A DNA stretch of 7,687 nt from Candidatus Dadabacteria bacterium (GTDB lineage Bacteria > Desulfobacterota_D > UBA1144 > Nemesobacterales > UBA2774). The notes below the pieces were generated by a model that ran no database searches, was not told where the DNA came from, and saw only the letters and a program-made list of their open reading frames with translations. Location: contig DAOVUC010000071.1 in assembly GCA_030632765.1 (NCBI GenBank), positions 1 through 7,687 of the forward strand. Reading direction: 5' to 3'. Within the stretch, counting starts at the first letter, position 1. Every line of letters starts with the position of its first letter. Position numbers and translations under genes: made by a program. Of the stretch, positions 1 to 5,522 are shown piece by piece.

Positions 1-168
1 CTTAAACCCCTCTTGATGGGTCGTGGAGTCGACGTTCCTATGCTTGTCATCTTCATTGGAGCAATAGGCGGCTTCTTGGCAATGGGGATCATCGGCCTCT
101 TCGTTGGCGCGATCGTTTTCGCGCTAGGCTACAAGCTTTTCTTGGCATGGCTCAATGACGAAAGATGA
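1..168 (+). CDS. AI-2E family transporter, C-terminal end (partial)
   Basis: Frame 1 is open from the window edge to the TGA at 166-168 and gives 55 residues. It starts LKPLLMGRGVDVPMLVIFIG, followed by a glycine-rich hydrophobic stretch and a short charged tail (LNDER). The order (P-x-L-x-GR-x-V-x-x-P, then a long Gly/Ile/Leu membrane segment with a GLFVG turn, then a last helix) is characteristic of the C-terminus of the AI-2E/PerM/YdiK-type permease family (PF01594). These are multi-pass inner-membrane proteins whose members have been linked to export of AI-2 or other small solutes, or to cation/proton antiport. The substrate cannot be told from this fragment. The start and most of the protein lie upstream of the window. 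Family assignment is confident; function is not. Confidence 0.82.
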   Translation, partial: LKPLLMGRGVDVPMLVIFIGAIGGFLAMGIIGLFVGAIVFALGYKLFLAWLNDER

Positions 169-324
169 TCCAGCAAAAATGGCACTGGTGATTGCACGTT
201 TAGTGGCAAATGTCCTTAGATTGAAAGCCATATTGATATTAAGTTAGTCTGAAAATAGGATTGTTGCAATAAATCGATTTCAGCCTCTTGATACCCTGGT
301 TCTGAATTCAGTATTATAAGTATA

Positions 325-1398
325 ATGACAGAAGAGTATCCAAAACATCCTGATGATATCACTCCTGAGTGGCTGACCTATGCACTCAGACAGGCGGGGC
401 TGCTAACCCATTCTCATGTAAAGAATATCAGAAAGGAGATATTGGCCAAAGGGAAAGCCTGGCTAAGTACTATTGTAAAAATTGAAGTTGAATATGATTC
501 CCCTGATGAGAATGCCCCCACCTCATTTGTAACAAAATTGTTGTCTGAGTCACATATGTTCCGAGAGTTCAGTTATGAATTAAATGCCTTTGAGCGTGAA
601 ATTAATTTTTACAAAGAAGTGGCAGTAAATATACCGATTCGTCTTCCAAAATTATTCTATTCAGTCAATGGATATCATTGCAATCTGATGTTGATGGAAG
701 ATTTGAGCTATCTTACTCCAGGGGATCAGGTTACAGGAATGGACCAGAACCAAGTACAGTTAACCCTAGGATCATTAGCAAAAGTGCATGCCACCTATTG
801 GAATAACCCTGCCTTAAATTCACTGGACTGGATGCCGACCACTAATAATATAGAAGCGGATTATAATGAAAACTGGGATTCATTTGTGGAACTTTGCGGA
901 TATTTTATTGACCCGAAAGGACTTAAGGTTGGAGAGAAAATAGGACCTTATATTTCCTGGATATCTCAAGAAATATCAAAAAGACCTAAGACAATAACAC
1001 ACGACGATATGAAAGAGGATAATTTGCTTTTTGGAGAACCCGGCAGTGATGAAGCTGTGGTCGTTTTAGACTGGCAGTTTGTGATTCGGAGCATGGGCGC
1101 TACCGATGTTGCAAGATTGATTGGAGGGAGTGAGCTTCCGAGTGAGCGGAGGGGGCATCAGTTTGAGGCGCTTAGGCATTGGTATGAAAAACTTCTTGAA
1201 AATGGTGTAGAGGATTACAGTTGGGACGAAGCAGTAAGGGATTTCAAACTTGGCGCGCTATCTTGTTTATCTTTTCCGGTTCATTTTCACAAAGGAATCC
1301 AAAGATCCGAGGGTAGGGCGCTCGAATATATCAAGGCAATTTACAGCCGCCTTTTCCTCTCAGTTGTAGAAATAGATGCCGAGTCTGTGTTACCCTAA
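325..1398 (+). CDS. APH/choline-kinase-like phosphotransferase family protein
   Basis: The product is 357 residues with a protein-kinase-like phosphotransferase fold of the aminoglycoside phosphotransferase/ecdysteroid-kinase-like group. The catalytic loop is HDDMKEDN, with H226, catalytic D228 and N233 (H-x-D-x4-N). The metal-binding Asp follows as LDWQ (D249). The N-lobe contains TKLL and a downstream Glu-rich helix (about 72-95), and MLMEDL near 122-127 is the hinge. The N-terminal DITPEWLTYALRQAGLL is the usual start of this family, which supports the ATG at 325 although no Shine-Dalgarno is visible. Such enzymes phosphorylate small hydroxyl compounds (choline, sugars, antibiotics, steroid-like molecules). 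Nothing here identifies the substrate, and an antibiotic-resistance role should not be assumed. It ends 21 nt before the DUF3800 gene, so the two may be co-transcribed. Confidence 0.85.
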   Translation: MTEEYPKHPDDITPEWLTYALRQAGLLTHSHVKNIRKEILAKGKAWLSTIVKIEVEYDSPDENAPTSFVTKLLSESHMFREFSYELNAFEREINFYKEVAVNIPIRLPKLFYSVNGYHCNLMLMEDLSYLTPGDQVTGMDQNQVQLTLGSLAKVHATYWNNPALNSLDWMPTTNNIEADYNENWDSFVELCGYFIDPKGLKVGEKIGPYISWISQEISKRPKTITHDDMKEDNLLFGEPGSDEAVVVLDWQFVIRSMGATDVARLIGGSELPSERRGHQFEALRHWYEKLLENGVEDYSWDEAVRDFKLGALSCLSFPVHFHKGIQRSEGRALEYIKAIYSRLFLSVVEIDAESVLP

Positions 1399-1419
1399 TA
1401 AAAATTAATTGAAAGACAA

Positions 1420-2268
1420 ATGCCAATTTATTTTGCCAGCAGTGATGAAAGTGGTAACTTCCAAAAAAATGCTTCGAAGAGGTTTATAAAATCCAATCCT
1501 TACTACTCCCGTGCAACTGTTTTAATGAAAGCAGATGATTGGAAAAGTTTGAGCCAAAAGTTAGTTCTTATTCGTAAAAATTATGGGATACCAGGTATTG
1601 TAGAAGTTAAGTGGTCTCACATTTGGAGTATTTATAAGCATGAAAAAGATGAAAAAGAGATTATTGGGAAGAAACCTTATTCCTTGTTGTCCGTTTATGC
1701 AAATTCATCGAAACTTTTAGACTTTGCTGATCAGGTACTGCAACTCTTAAATGAAATTACTTATTGTAAAGTGATAATTACTGTTTCTGACAATAAAGAA
1801 CCAATTGATATGCCTGAAGCATGGCATCTCGAGAGACATCTGCAAGAGCACATGCAGAGGATCGAAATGGAAATAGAGGATGACGACAGTAATCTTGCGA
1901 TAATCTTTGCAGACCCATTATCAGAAAAAAAAGACAGATGGCTACGTGAAGCATATCATGAAATGTATAAATCTGGCGATTTTGTAAAATACACACACAT
2001 AAAGGATAGCCTCAACTTTGAATATTCACATCATAGCGCTGGTATTCAAATAGCTGATTTTATAGCTGGCAGCTTTAATGGATTATTGCGTGGCTTCAGC
2101 AATAGTTCAGAATTGTTTCTTAAGAGAGTAAAGCCTTTTTTAAGAACTGGTCAGAATAGTAAAATCATGGGTTATGGAATAAGAGAAGTGCCAAGAAATG
2201 ACAAATTCCGAAAAAGTATTAATGAAAAGCTGGCGCGCCCGGAGGGAGTTGAACCCCCAACCTCTTGA
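1420..2268 (+). CDS. DUF3800 domain protein running into a tRNA gene
   Basis: The product is 282 residues. The N-terminus YFASSDESGNF carries the acidic D9-E10-S-G motif. The C-terminal part has HHSAGIQIADFIAG with D213. These two acidic motifs bracket the DUF3800 family (PF12686), which is thought to have an RNase H-like fold and is often met near mobile or defence genes; its activity is not established. The start has a weak GAAAG 5 nt upstream. The last 12 residues (about 271-282, LARPEGVEPPTS) are not native protein. They are the antisense reading of the 3' half of the convergent tRNA-Arg gene, and the stop codon (2266-2268) lies in its anticodon arm. The original C-terminus has therefore probably been lost or replaced, although both conserved motifs remain. 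The gene could still be functional. The 21-nt spacing suggests an operon with the phosphotransferase. Confidence 0.8.
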   Translation: MPIYFASSDESGNFQKNASKRFIKSNPYYSRATVLMKADDWKSLSQKLVLIRKNYGIPGIVEVKWSHIWSIYKHEKDEKEIIGKKPYSLLSVYANSSKLLDFADQVLQLLNEITYCKVIITVSDNKEPIDMPEAWHLERHLQEHMQRIEMEIEDDDSNLAIIFADPLSEKKDRWLREAYHEMYKSGDFVKYTHIKDSLNFEYSHHSAGIQIADFIAGSFNGLLRGFSNSSELFLKRVKPFLRTGQNSKIMGYGIREVPRNDKFRKSINEKLARPEGVEPPTS

Positions 2269-2307
2269 TCCGTAATCAAGCACTCTGTCCAATTGAGCTA
2301 CGGGCGC
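2231..2307 (-). tRNA. tRNA-Arg (anticodon ACG)
   Basis: Read on the minus strand, the gene starts GCGCCCGTAGCTCAATTGG and ends in an encoded CCA. A 7-bp acceptor (GCGCCCG/CGGGCGC), a D-arm GCTC/GAGT, a 5-bp anticodon stem CTTGA/TCAAG with loop TTACGGA (anticodon ACG at 34-36), and a T-arm with loop TTCAACT all fold without mismatch apart from one G-T pair. Discriminator base is G. The A34 is normally deaminated to inosine to read CGU/CGC/CGA. A TATAAT (2331-2336, minus strand) sits 23 nt before the 5' end and could be its -10 box; I see no good -35. The last ~38 bases overlap the 3' end of the DUF3800 reading frame on the other strand. Confidence 0.97.
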
Positions 2308-2330
2308 ACAGCGAGCTAATTAGTTTACTG

Positions 2331-2336
2331 ATTATA
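2331..2336 (-). promoter_or_regulatory. Putative -10 box of tRNA-Arg
   Basis: Perfect TATAAT on the minus strand, 23 nt upstream of the tRNA 5' end. No recognisable -35 element is found at 16-18 nt, so this rests on the -10 and its position only. Confidence 0.35.
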
Positions 2337-2423
2337 TGCCGCACATCAATATTATATGGTTAAGATGAGAGAATATTTGTATGTTGCGTACTGCGTGGTT
2401 TCATATATCATATATGCCCAATC

Positions 2424-2864
2424 ATGAATACTTTTGAAGCAAGACTAGATCGGCTAGTAATAGCATATCTTCGCAAAGTCGAGGATATGGAAGAAGTAAA
2501 GGCTCTTCTTTCAGGTGATATCTCTAAGGATGATTATATAAGGTTCCTGAAGACTTTCTATATAATCGAGTATATAAGCAAAAGAGCAGTAAACCTTGCG
2601 AGTGAGATGACTAAAGAGGGGAATCCTTACCTGAGTGAGAGGTTTGATGTATGTGCCAGGGGAGAGCTAGGGCATGCGGAAATTGCGCTTGAGGATTTAA
2701 ATGGAATCGGGGTAGGGGAGGTGGACTTGTCAGAGACCTCAATCGCGGCTGAGTATGATAATTTCCTTCAAGAGTGCGCCCGCGAATTCCCGCTTGGGAT
2801 TTTGGGCCATTCCTATCTGTTTGAAATGCTTCCGGAGCGATGTTTCCCAAGCATAATCCGCTAA
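2424..2864 (+). CDS. Heme-oxygenase-like diiron oxidase, N-terminal part of a frame-split gene
   Basis: The 146-residue ORF is helical throughout and matches the N-terminal two thirds of the heme-oxygenase-like iron-containing redox enzyme family (relatives of TENA, CADD and UndA). Metal-ligand candidates are E81 and H84 in GELGHAE (E-x2-H) and E134 in GHSYLFE. The remaining ligands are encoded in the overlapping next frame, so the functional protein would be about 207 residues (2424-3046 joined), close to the family's normal 200-250. The last residues after the TTTCCCA at 2843-2849 (SIIR) are out-of-frame tail. Members typically use a diiron centre and O2 for oxidative chemistry on small amines, amino acids or fatty acids; the substrate is unknown. 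No strong Shine-Dalgarno precedes the ATG. It is read as one broken or frameshift-dependent gene with the next entry. Confidence 0.72.
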   Translation: MNTFEARLDRLVIAYLRKVEDMEEVKALLSGDISKDDYIRFLKTFYIIEYISKRAVNLASEMTKEGNPYLSERFDVCARGELGHAEIALEDLNGIGVGEVDLSETSIAAEYDNFLQECAREFPLGILGHSYLFEMLPERCFPSIIR

Positions 2865-3046
2865 ACTTTCCCTCCACATTTGTAGAAATCCACGCAAAGG
2901 AAGACCTTGGGCATTCGCTCGCTATTAAAAGAACAATCCGTAACATTGAAAACAATCTAAATGAGGATGAGCGAGAGCGGATTCTTGCCTTTGCTAAAAA
3001 GAGCGGAGAGTATTTACTCGAACTGTTTGATAGCATAAAGAACTAA
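2840..3046 (+). CDS. Heme-oxygenase-like diiron oxidase, C-terminal part of the same gene (-1 frame)
   Basis: Only 68 residues can be read from the ATG at 2840, and that ATG has no properly spaced ribosome-binding site (GGAG is 2 nt away). It is better read as the continuation of the preceding ORF. It contains FVEIHAKEDLGHS, giving the H-x3-D-x2-H triad (H157, D161, H164 in the joined numbering) that completes the six-ligand set begun by E81, H84 and E134. The remainder is a final amphipathic helix ending at TAA 3044-3046. The frame is open upstream to 2825, so the switch must occur between 2825 and 2861. Alone this fragment could not bind a diiron centre. It is followed 82 nt later by the transglutaminase-like gene. 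Confidence 0.65.
   Translation: MFPKHNPLNFPSTFVEIHAKEDLGHSLAIKRTIRNIENNLNEDERERILAFAKKSGEYLLELFDSIKN
2843..2849 (+). other. TTTCCCA heptamer at the frame change (possible -1 slippery site)
   Basis: In the frame of the upstream ORF the bases read T TTC CCA, which is the X XXY YYZ layout required for tandem -1 slippage. After slipping, both codons re-pair as TTT and CCC, still Phe-Pro, and reading continues into PKHNPLNFPS and the missing metal-binding motif. A GGAG lies 5 nt upstream. I see no convincing downstream hairpin, and YYY = CCC is not among the efficient bacterial slip sequences. A real single-base loss or a sequencing error in the TTT or CCC run fits equally well. Confidence 0.35.
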
Positions 3047-3128
3047 GTATGTCTGTCTGATTTATCTCCAAGGCCCCTCTATAATCAGGGATATAACAAT
3101 ACAAATACTGGATTCGAAAGAAGAATAT

Positions 3129-3695
3129 TTGAAACAAAGCGATATGATTGATTATAAGAATCCACTTCTTCTCTCTAAAGTGAATGAGATAAAAAAGGAT
3201 TACGATTCGGATATCGATACGGCTAAGGCGTTATTTGAATTTGTCAGAGATGAAATAGACCATTCCTTTGATATTCAAGCAAGTAGAGTAACAAAAAACG
3301 CTTCAGAGGTCCTAATGCAGGGCCATGGAATTTGCTACGCGAAATCACACCTTTTGGCAGCACTTTTGAGAGCCTGCGAAATACCCGCCGGGTTCTGCTA
3401 TCAAAAGTTGTTATTTGAGGAAGGAAGCGATCAAATGTGCCTTCACTCATTAAATGGTCTCTATCTCGAATCGGTTGATAAATGGATAAGAGTTGATGCG
3501 AGGGGAAACAAACCAGGTGTTAACGCACAGTTTGACTTGGAGAAAGAAAAGCTCGCTTTTGATGTAAGAGAAGAACTTGGAGAAGCGGACTATTTAGAGG
3601 TGCATGCCGAGCCTCTTCCATGTATTACTCATTCGCTTGAAATAAGTGAATCTACCAAGGAATTACAGACAAACCTGCCTCAGGATATAGCTTAA
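3129..3695 (+). CDS. Transglutaminase-like domain protein
   Basis: The product is 188 residues from the TTG. It has the transglutaminase/arylamine-acetyltransferase-type catalytic triad in canonical order: C69 in GHGICYAKS, H106 in CLHSLNG and D123 in RVDARGN. The preceding helix (AKALFEFVRDEIDHSFD) is the usual family lead-in. Bacterial members of this group (PF01841) are mostly cysteine proteases or amidases rather than cross-linking enzymes; I see no signal peptide, so a cytoplasmic enzyme is likely. The start is uncertain. The TTG has a weak AAAGAAG, while the frame is open well upstream and reads EEYLKQSDMIDYKNP, which resembles the natural N-terminus of relatives. An ATA at 3105 (after AGGGA at 3087) might be the true or ancestral start. 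The gene lies downstream of the split diiron oxidase on the same strand. Confidence 0.82.
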   Translation: MKQSDMIDYKNPLLLSKVNEIKKDYDSDIDTAKALFEFVRDEIDHSFDIQASRVTKNASEVLMQGHGICYAKSHLLAALLRACEIPAGFCYQKLLFEEGSDQMCLHSLNGLYLESVDKWIRVDARGNKPGVNAQFDLEKEKLAFDVREELGEADYLEVHAEPLPCITHSLEISESTKELQTNLPQDIA

Positions 3696-3829
3696 TATCT
3701 GCAATCGAAGCCCAAAATATTTAGAAGTGTTTTTATTTCTTGTTCGTGAGTTAAATTAACGGGACTGTTCTATCGTGACTGCAAATAATGTTCCGGGAAA
3801 TCGTACGGCGGGCGGTCCTTTCTCTATGA

Positions 3830-3921
3830 TGGCGGAGAGGGAGGGATTCGAACCCTCGAAGGAGAATAACCCCCTTACTCGCTTAGCAGGCGAGCGCCTT
3901 CGACCACTCGGCCACCTCTCC
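3830..3921 (-). tRNA. tRNA-Ser (anticodon GCT)
   Basis: On the minus strand the gene starts GGAGAGGTGGCCGAGTGG and ends with an encoded CCA. Acceptor GGAGAGG/CCTCTCC, anticodon stem CTCGC/GCGAG with loop CTGCTAA (anticodon GCT, decoding AGC/AGU), a long class-II variable arm, and T-arm GAGGG/CCCTC with loop TTCGAAT are all visible. Length is 92 nt. G is the discriminator, as expected for serine. A TATAAT at 3946-3951 (minus strand) is 24 nt upstream of the mature 5' end, almost the same distance as for the tRNA-Arg. No attachment-site duplication of its 3' end is seen in the window. Confidence 0.97.
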
Positions 3922-3945
3922 GTATTGGTATTGTTTGAGGGGTTG

Positions 3946-3951
3946 ATTATA
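3946..3951 (-). promoter_or_regulatory. Putative -10 box of tRNA-Ser
   Basis: Perfect TATAAT on the minus strand, 24 nt upstream of the tRNA 5' end, matching the arrangement at the tRNA-Arg gene. No clear -35 is seen. Confidence 0.35.
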
Positions 3952-4025
3952 CCAGTATGAGAAAAAATATCTAACTCTGTCATGATTTCATTCTGCTGGC
4001 CGAGTTTTAATTGGATTTAATAAAA

Positions 4026-4093
4026 GATCATATCCCACCTTGCATAAGACCCGTAACTTAAATAATTAATATTGCGCAAGGTGGGATATGATC
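4026..4093 (-). terminator. 18-bp perfect inverted repeat, probable terminator of the RHH-HicAB unit
   Basis: Arms GATCATATCCCACCTTGC (4026-4043) and its exact reverse complement (4076-4093) flank a 32-nt AT-rich loop. Read on the minus strand the stem begins 5 nt after the stop codon of the HicA-HicB fusion and is followed directly by TTTTATT, which fits intrinsic termination in that direction. The loop is long for a terminator, and no T-run follows in the plus direction. A small decayed inverted-repeat element placed after the gene is an alternative. Confidence 0.5.
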
Positions 4094-4098
4094 ACACT

Positions 4099-4521
4099 TC
4101 AGGAGGCTTGCTTTAACTCAAAATATGTAGCAGCATTTCCGGGATCTGGGACTACTAGTCCTTCTTGTTTGAGGCCTTCCAAATGGAGCTTGACGGCCCC
4201 TATCATTAGTTCTTTGGTTTCTTCTACTGTGTCACCTACCACAATGCACCCCGGCAGGTCCAAGCTGTATGCGGAATAGCAGTTTGATGATTCTTCAATA
4301 GTAATTTCGTATTGGTCTTTACTTATTATTTCTTCAGCGTCAAAGCATTGATTAATGGAATGATAAAGAGCGCCTTCCGCTATTTCCTTATCCATTCTAC
4401 AATTTATAGTAAGCCTGCTCTTCTTGCTTCTTAGTTTGAACTGGCGGTGGCAGCCGCATATCCTAACCAGATACCAACCCTTGTTCTCGACTAAAAATTT
4501 GATCATCTCTCTCACTCTCAT
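4099..4521 (-). CDS. HicA-HicB fusion protein (toxin and antitoxin domains in one ORF)
   Basis: The 140-residue ORF contains two domains normally encoded by separate genes. Residues 1-62 are HicA-like (double-stranded-RNA-binding fold mRNase): VREMIKFLVENKGWYLVR, then GCHRQFK with the catalytic-type H25, a beta-strand SRLTI, and a C-terminal helix GALYHSINQ that corresponds to GTLxSILKQ. Residues 69-140 are HicB-like (partial RNase H fold): YEITIEE, YSAYSLDLPGC, VGDTVEETKE and a long helix ending in LHLEGLKQEGL. The start ATG has AGAGGA 7 nt upstream. HicA is recognisable but eroded (GSH to GCH, KHP to KLR). HicB has no DNA-binding C-terminus; the RHH gene 30 nt upstream may supply that. Free HicA cleaves mRNA and HicB neutralises it; in cis fusion the toxin would be permanently masked or dead. 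Domain identification is firm, activity is not. Confidence 0.85.
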   Translation of the reverse strand: MRVREMIKFLVENKGWYLVRICGCHRQFKLRSKKSRLTINCRMDKEIAEGALYHSINQCFDAEEIISKDQYEITIEESSNCYSAYSLDLPGCIVVGDTVEETKELMIGAVKLHLEGLKQEGLVVPDPGNAATYFELKQAS

Positions 4522-4551
4522 GGTTCCATCCTCTCTATCGAGTTTCCTCTT

Positions 4552-4725
4552 TTAATCCGGTTTGTACATTAATACGTTATCAATCTCCTTGCCCGTCACA
4601 TCTTCATCAAGAAAGTTGCTGATTGCTTCTTCAATAATCTTTGACTGGCTTTTTCTGCTAATAAATGAATAGAGGCGCAGTCTTTCGTAAAGAAACGCAG
4701 GGATATAAAGCGAGCCTCTATGCAT
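4552..4725 (-). CDS. Ribbon-helix-helix (CopG/Arc-like) DNA-binding protein
   Basis: From the ATG at 4725 the product is 57 residues. RGSLYIPAFLYERLRLYSF is a beta-strand plus first helix, and ISRKSQSKIIEEAISNFLDE is the turn and second helix typical of RHH antitoxins and repressors, which dimerise through the strand and insert it in the major groove. A longer form from GTG 4767 (71 residues) is possible. I prefer 4725 because the near-consensus promoter at 4774-4802 should start transcription close to 4767, which would make the GTG form leaderless. Neither start has a well-spaced Shine-Dalgarno. It is the first gene of a two-gene unit with the HicA-HicB fusion and probably autoregulates through the 20-bp palindrome in its promoter. 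Confidence 0.75.
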   Translation of the reverse strand: MHRGSLYIPAFLYERLRLYSFISRKSQSKIIEEAISNFLDEDVTGKEIDNVLMYKPD

Positions 4726-4773
4726 TTTCTCTGGGTTAGCCCTTTGTGTTATTGTTCTTGCGGTCACAACTCA

Positions 4774-4802
4774 TTTATAACATCATTACGTAATGATGTC
4801 AA
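4774..4802 (-). promoter_or_regulatory. Near-consensus sigma70 promoter of the RHH-HicAB unit
   Basis: On the minus strand TTGACA (4802-4797), a 17-bp spacer and TATAAA (4779-4774) are present. The -35 is perfect, the -10 has one mismatch and the spacer length is optimal. Predicted transcription start is near 4767. The spacer is filled by a palindrome, so the promoter is likely repressed by a bound dimer. Confidence 0.75.
4780..4799. promoter_or_regulatory. 20-bp perfect palindrome, probable operator
   Basis: acatcattacgtaatgatgt is its own reverse complement. It lies between the -35 and -10 and overlaps half of the -35. Occupancy would block RNA polymerase, as expected for autoregulation of a toxin-antitoxin-like unit by the RHH protein encoded immediately downstream. 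Confidence 0.65.
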
Positions 4803-5057
4803 CCCGTTTTAATGTTAAGAAGCTAAATATGCCCCTAACTTGCTGTAAACATTGTGAAATTGTGCTGTGGCTGATTTGCCGAAATATTAGACAAAAACTC
4901 CAGTGATGTGTTATATGAACCAGTTGGTTGTCAATAGAGGGGATTTGATTAAGTATGAAATGGTGATTAAATCAATAATTACAGTTGTTTGTGACAATAT
5001 TGTTGCTTTTTGGACTAGTTTTTAATATAAGTAGGATTAAATACTAAAGTCAAAAGA
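4803..5057. other. Intergenic stretch without a supportable gene
   Basis: This AT-rich stretch lies between the RHH promoter and the 3' end of the methyltransferase gene. It holds only very short ORFs, for example a 25-codon Cys-rich one at 4829-4906 without a good ribosome-binding site. A short ACAATATTGT palindrome near 4993-5002 precedes a CTTTTT and might contribute to termination, but it is weak. Confidence 0.4.
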
Positions 5058-5522
5058 TTATATCCATCGTCTGACGCGCTGTTTATAATCCAGATACTCC
5101 TTTCCGAACTTTCTCTCCAGATAGTCTTCTTCACGCTCTATGACACCCTTTTGCATAATAATCATAAAAACAGGGCATAGAATCGCGATCCACAGAGCAT
5201 TGGTTAAAAAAGTAAATGCAATTAGTAGAATGACCATTGAAAGATACATTGGGTTTCTGGAGTAAGAGTAAACACTCTCAGTAACAATAGCCTTGGCCGG
5301 TTTTCTGACATCAACATTGGTGCCTGCTTTTATCATATAGTAAAAGGCGAGTCCCGCAGTGAGGCAGGCATAAACAATAAATATTCCCGCGATAATAGTT
5401 CCCAGAGGTCTTTCAATTACGGGAATCGGATATATGCGGTTGATGTAGTACCCTGCAGCTAAAAAGCAAAGGAATATAAGCGGCGGCGGGGCTATAACTC
5501 CCGGATTGTCGTTCTTAGGCAT
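5058..5522 (-). CDS. ICMT/PEMT-like membrane methyltransferase family protein
   Basis: The product is 154 residues, the usual size of the bacterial isoprenylcysteine carboxyl methyltransferase-like family. Membrane segments are visible at about 13-27, 40-64 and 93-123. The family SAM-binding region is present: GTNVD (67-71), RKP (73-75), SYSRNPMYLS (86-95) and the C-terminal EREEDYLERKFGKEY (129-143) with YKQRVRRW at the end. It should act in the inner membrane as an SAM-dependent methyltransferase; bacterial members have diverse or unknown substrates (lipids, isoprenoid or phenolic compounds). Its ATG overlaps the stop of the preceding small ORF (TAATG), so its translation is probably coupled to that ORF. 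The promoter is likely the one at 5798-5826. Confidence 0.85.
   Translation of the reverse strand: MPKNDNPGVIAPPPLIFLCFLAAGYYINRIYPIPVIERPLGTIIAGIFIVYACLTAGLAFYYMIKAGTNVDVRKPAKAIVTESVYSYSRNPMYLSMVILLIAFTFLTNALWIAILCPVFMIIMQKGVIEREEDYLERKFGKEYLDYKQRVRRWI

Noticed and set aside
325..1398. Antibiotic-resistance aminoglycoside phosphotransferase
   Set aside because: Only the generic kinase-like motifs (HxDxxxxN and LDW) are present; the sequence resembles the broad environmental APH/ecdysteroid-kinase-like group rather than a known resistance enzyme.
2611..3036. 141-codon minus-strand ORF opposite the diiron oxidase
   Set aside because: Low-complexity Ser/Arg/Pro composition, no family resemblance; it is the shadow of the real plus-strand gene, which has conserved metal-ligand motifs.
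3756..3983. ORFs on both strands across 3756-3983 (75 and 61 codons)
   Set aside because: They are readings through the tRNA-Ser gene (EREGFEPSKENNP and the antisense FEGSNPSLSA are typical tRNA-derived peptides) and have no other support.
4026..4093. CRISPR repeat or attachment site
   Set aside because: There are only two arms, in inverted orientation, with no further copies in the window and no integrase or cas genes.
4829..4906. 25-codon Cys-rich ORF (CCKHCEIVLWLIC)
   Set aside because: CxxC-like spacing is suggestive but there is no ribosome-binding site, it is very short, and the flanking sequence has no promoter; it is likely chance.
4993..5002. ACAATATTGT palindrome as a terminator or operator
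   Set aside because: Too short and AT-only for a stable hairpin, and no gene start is close enough for an operator role.
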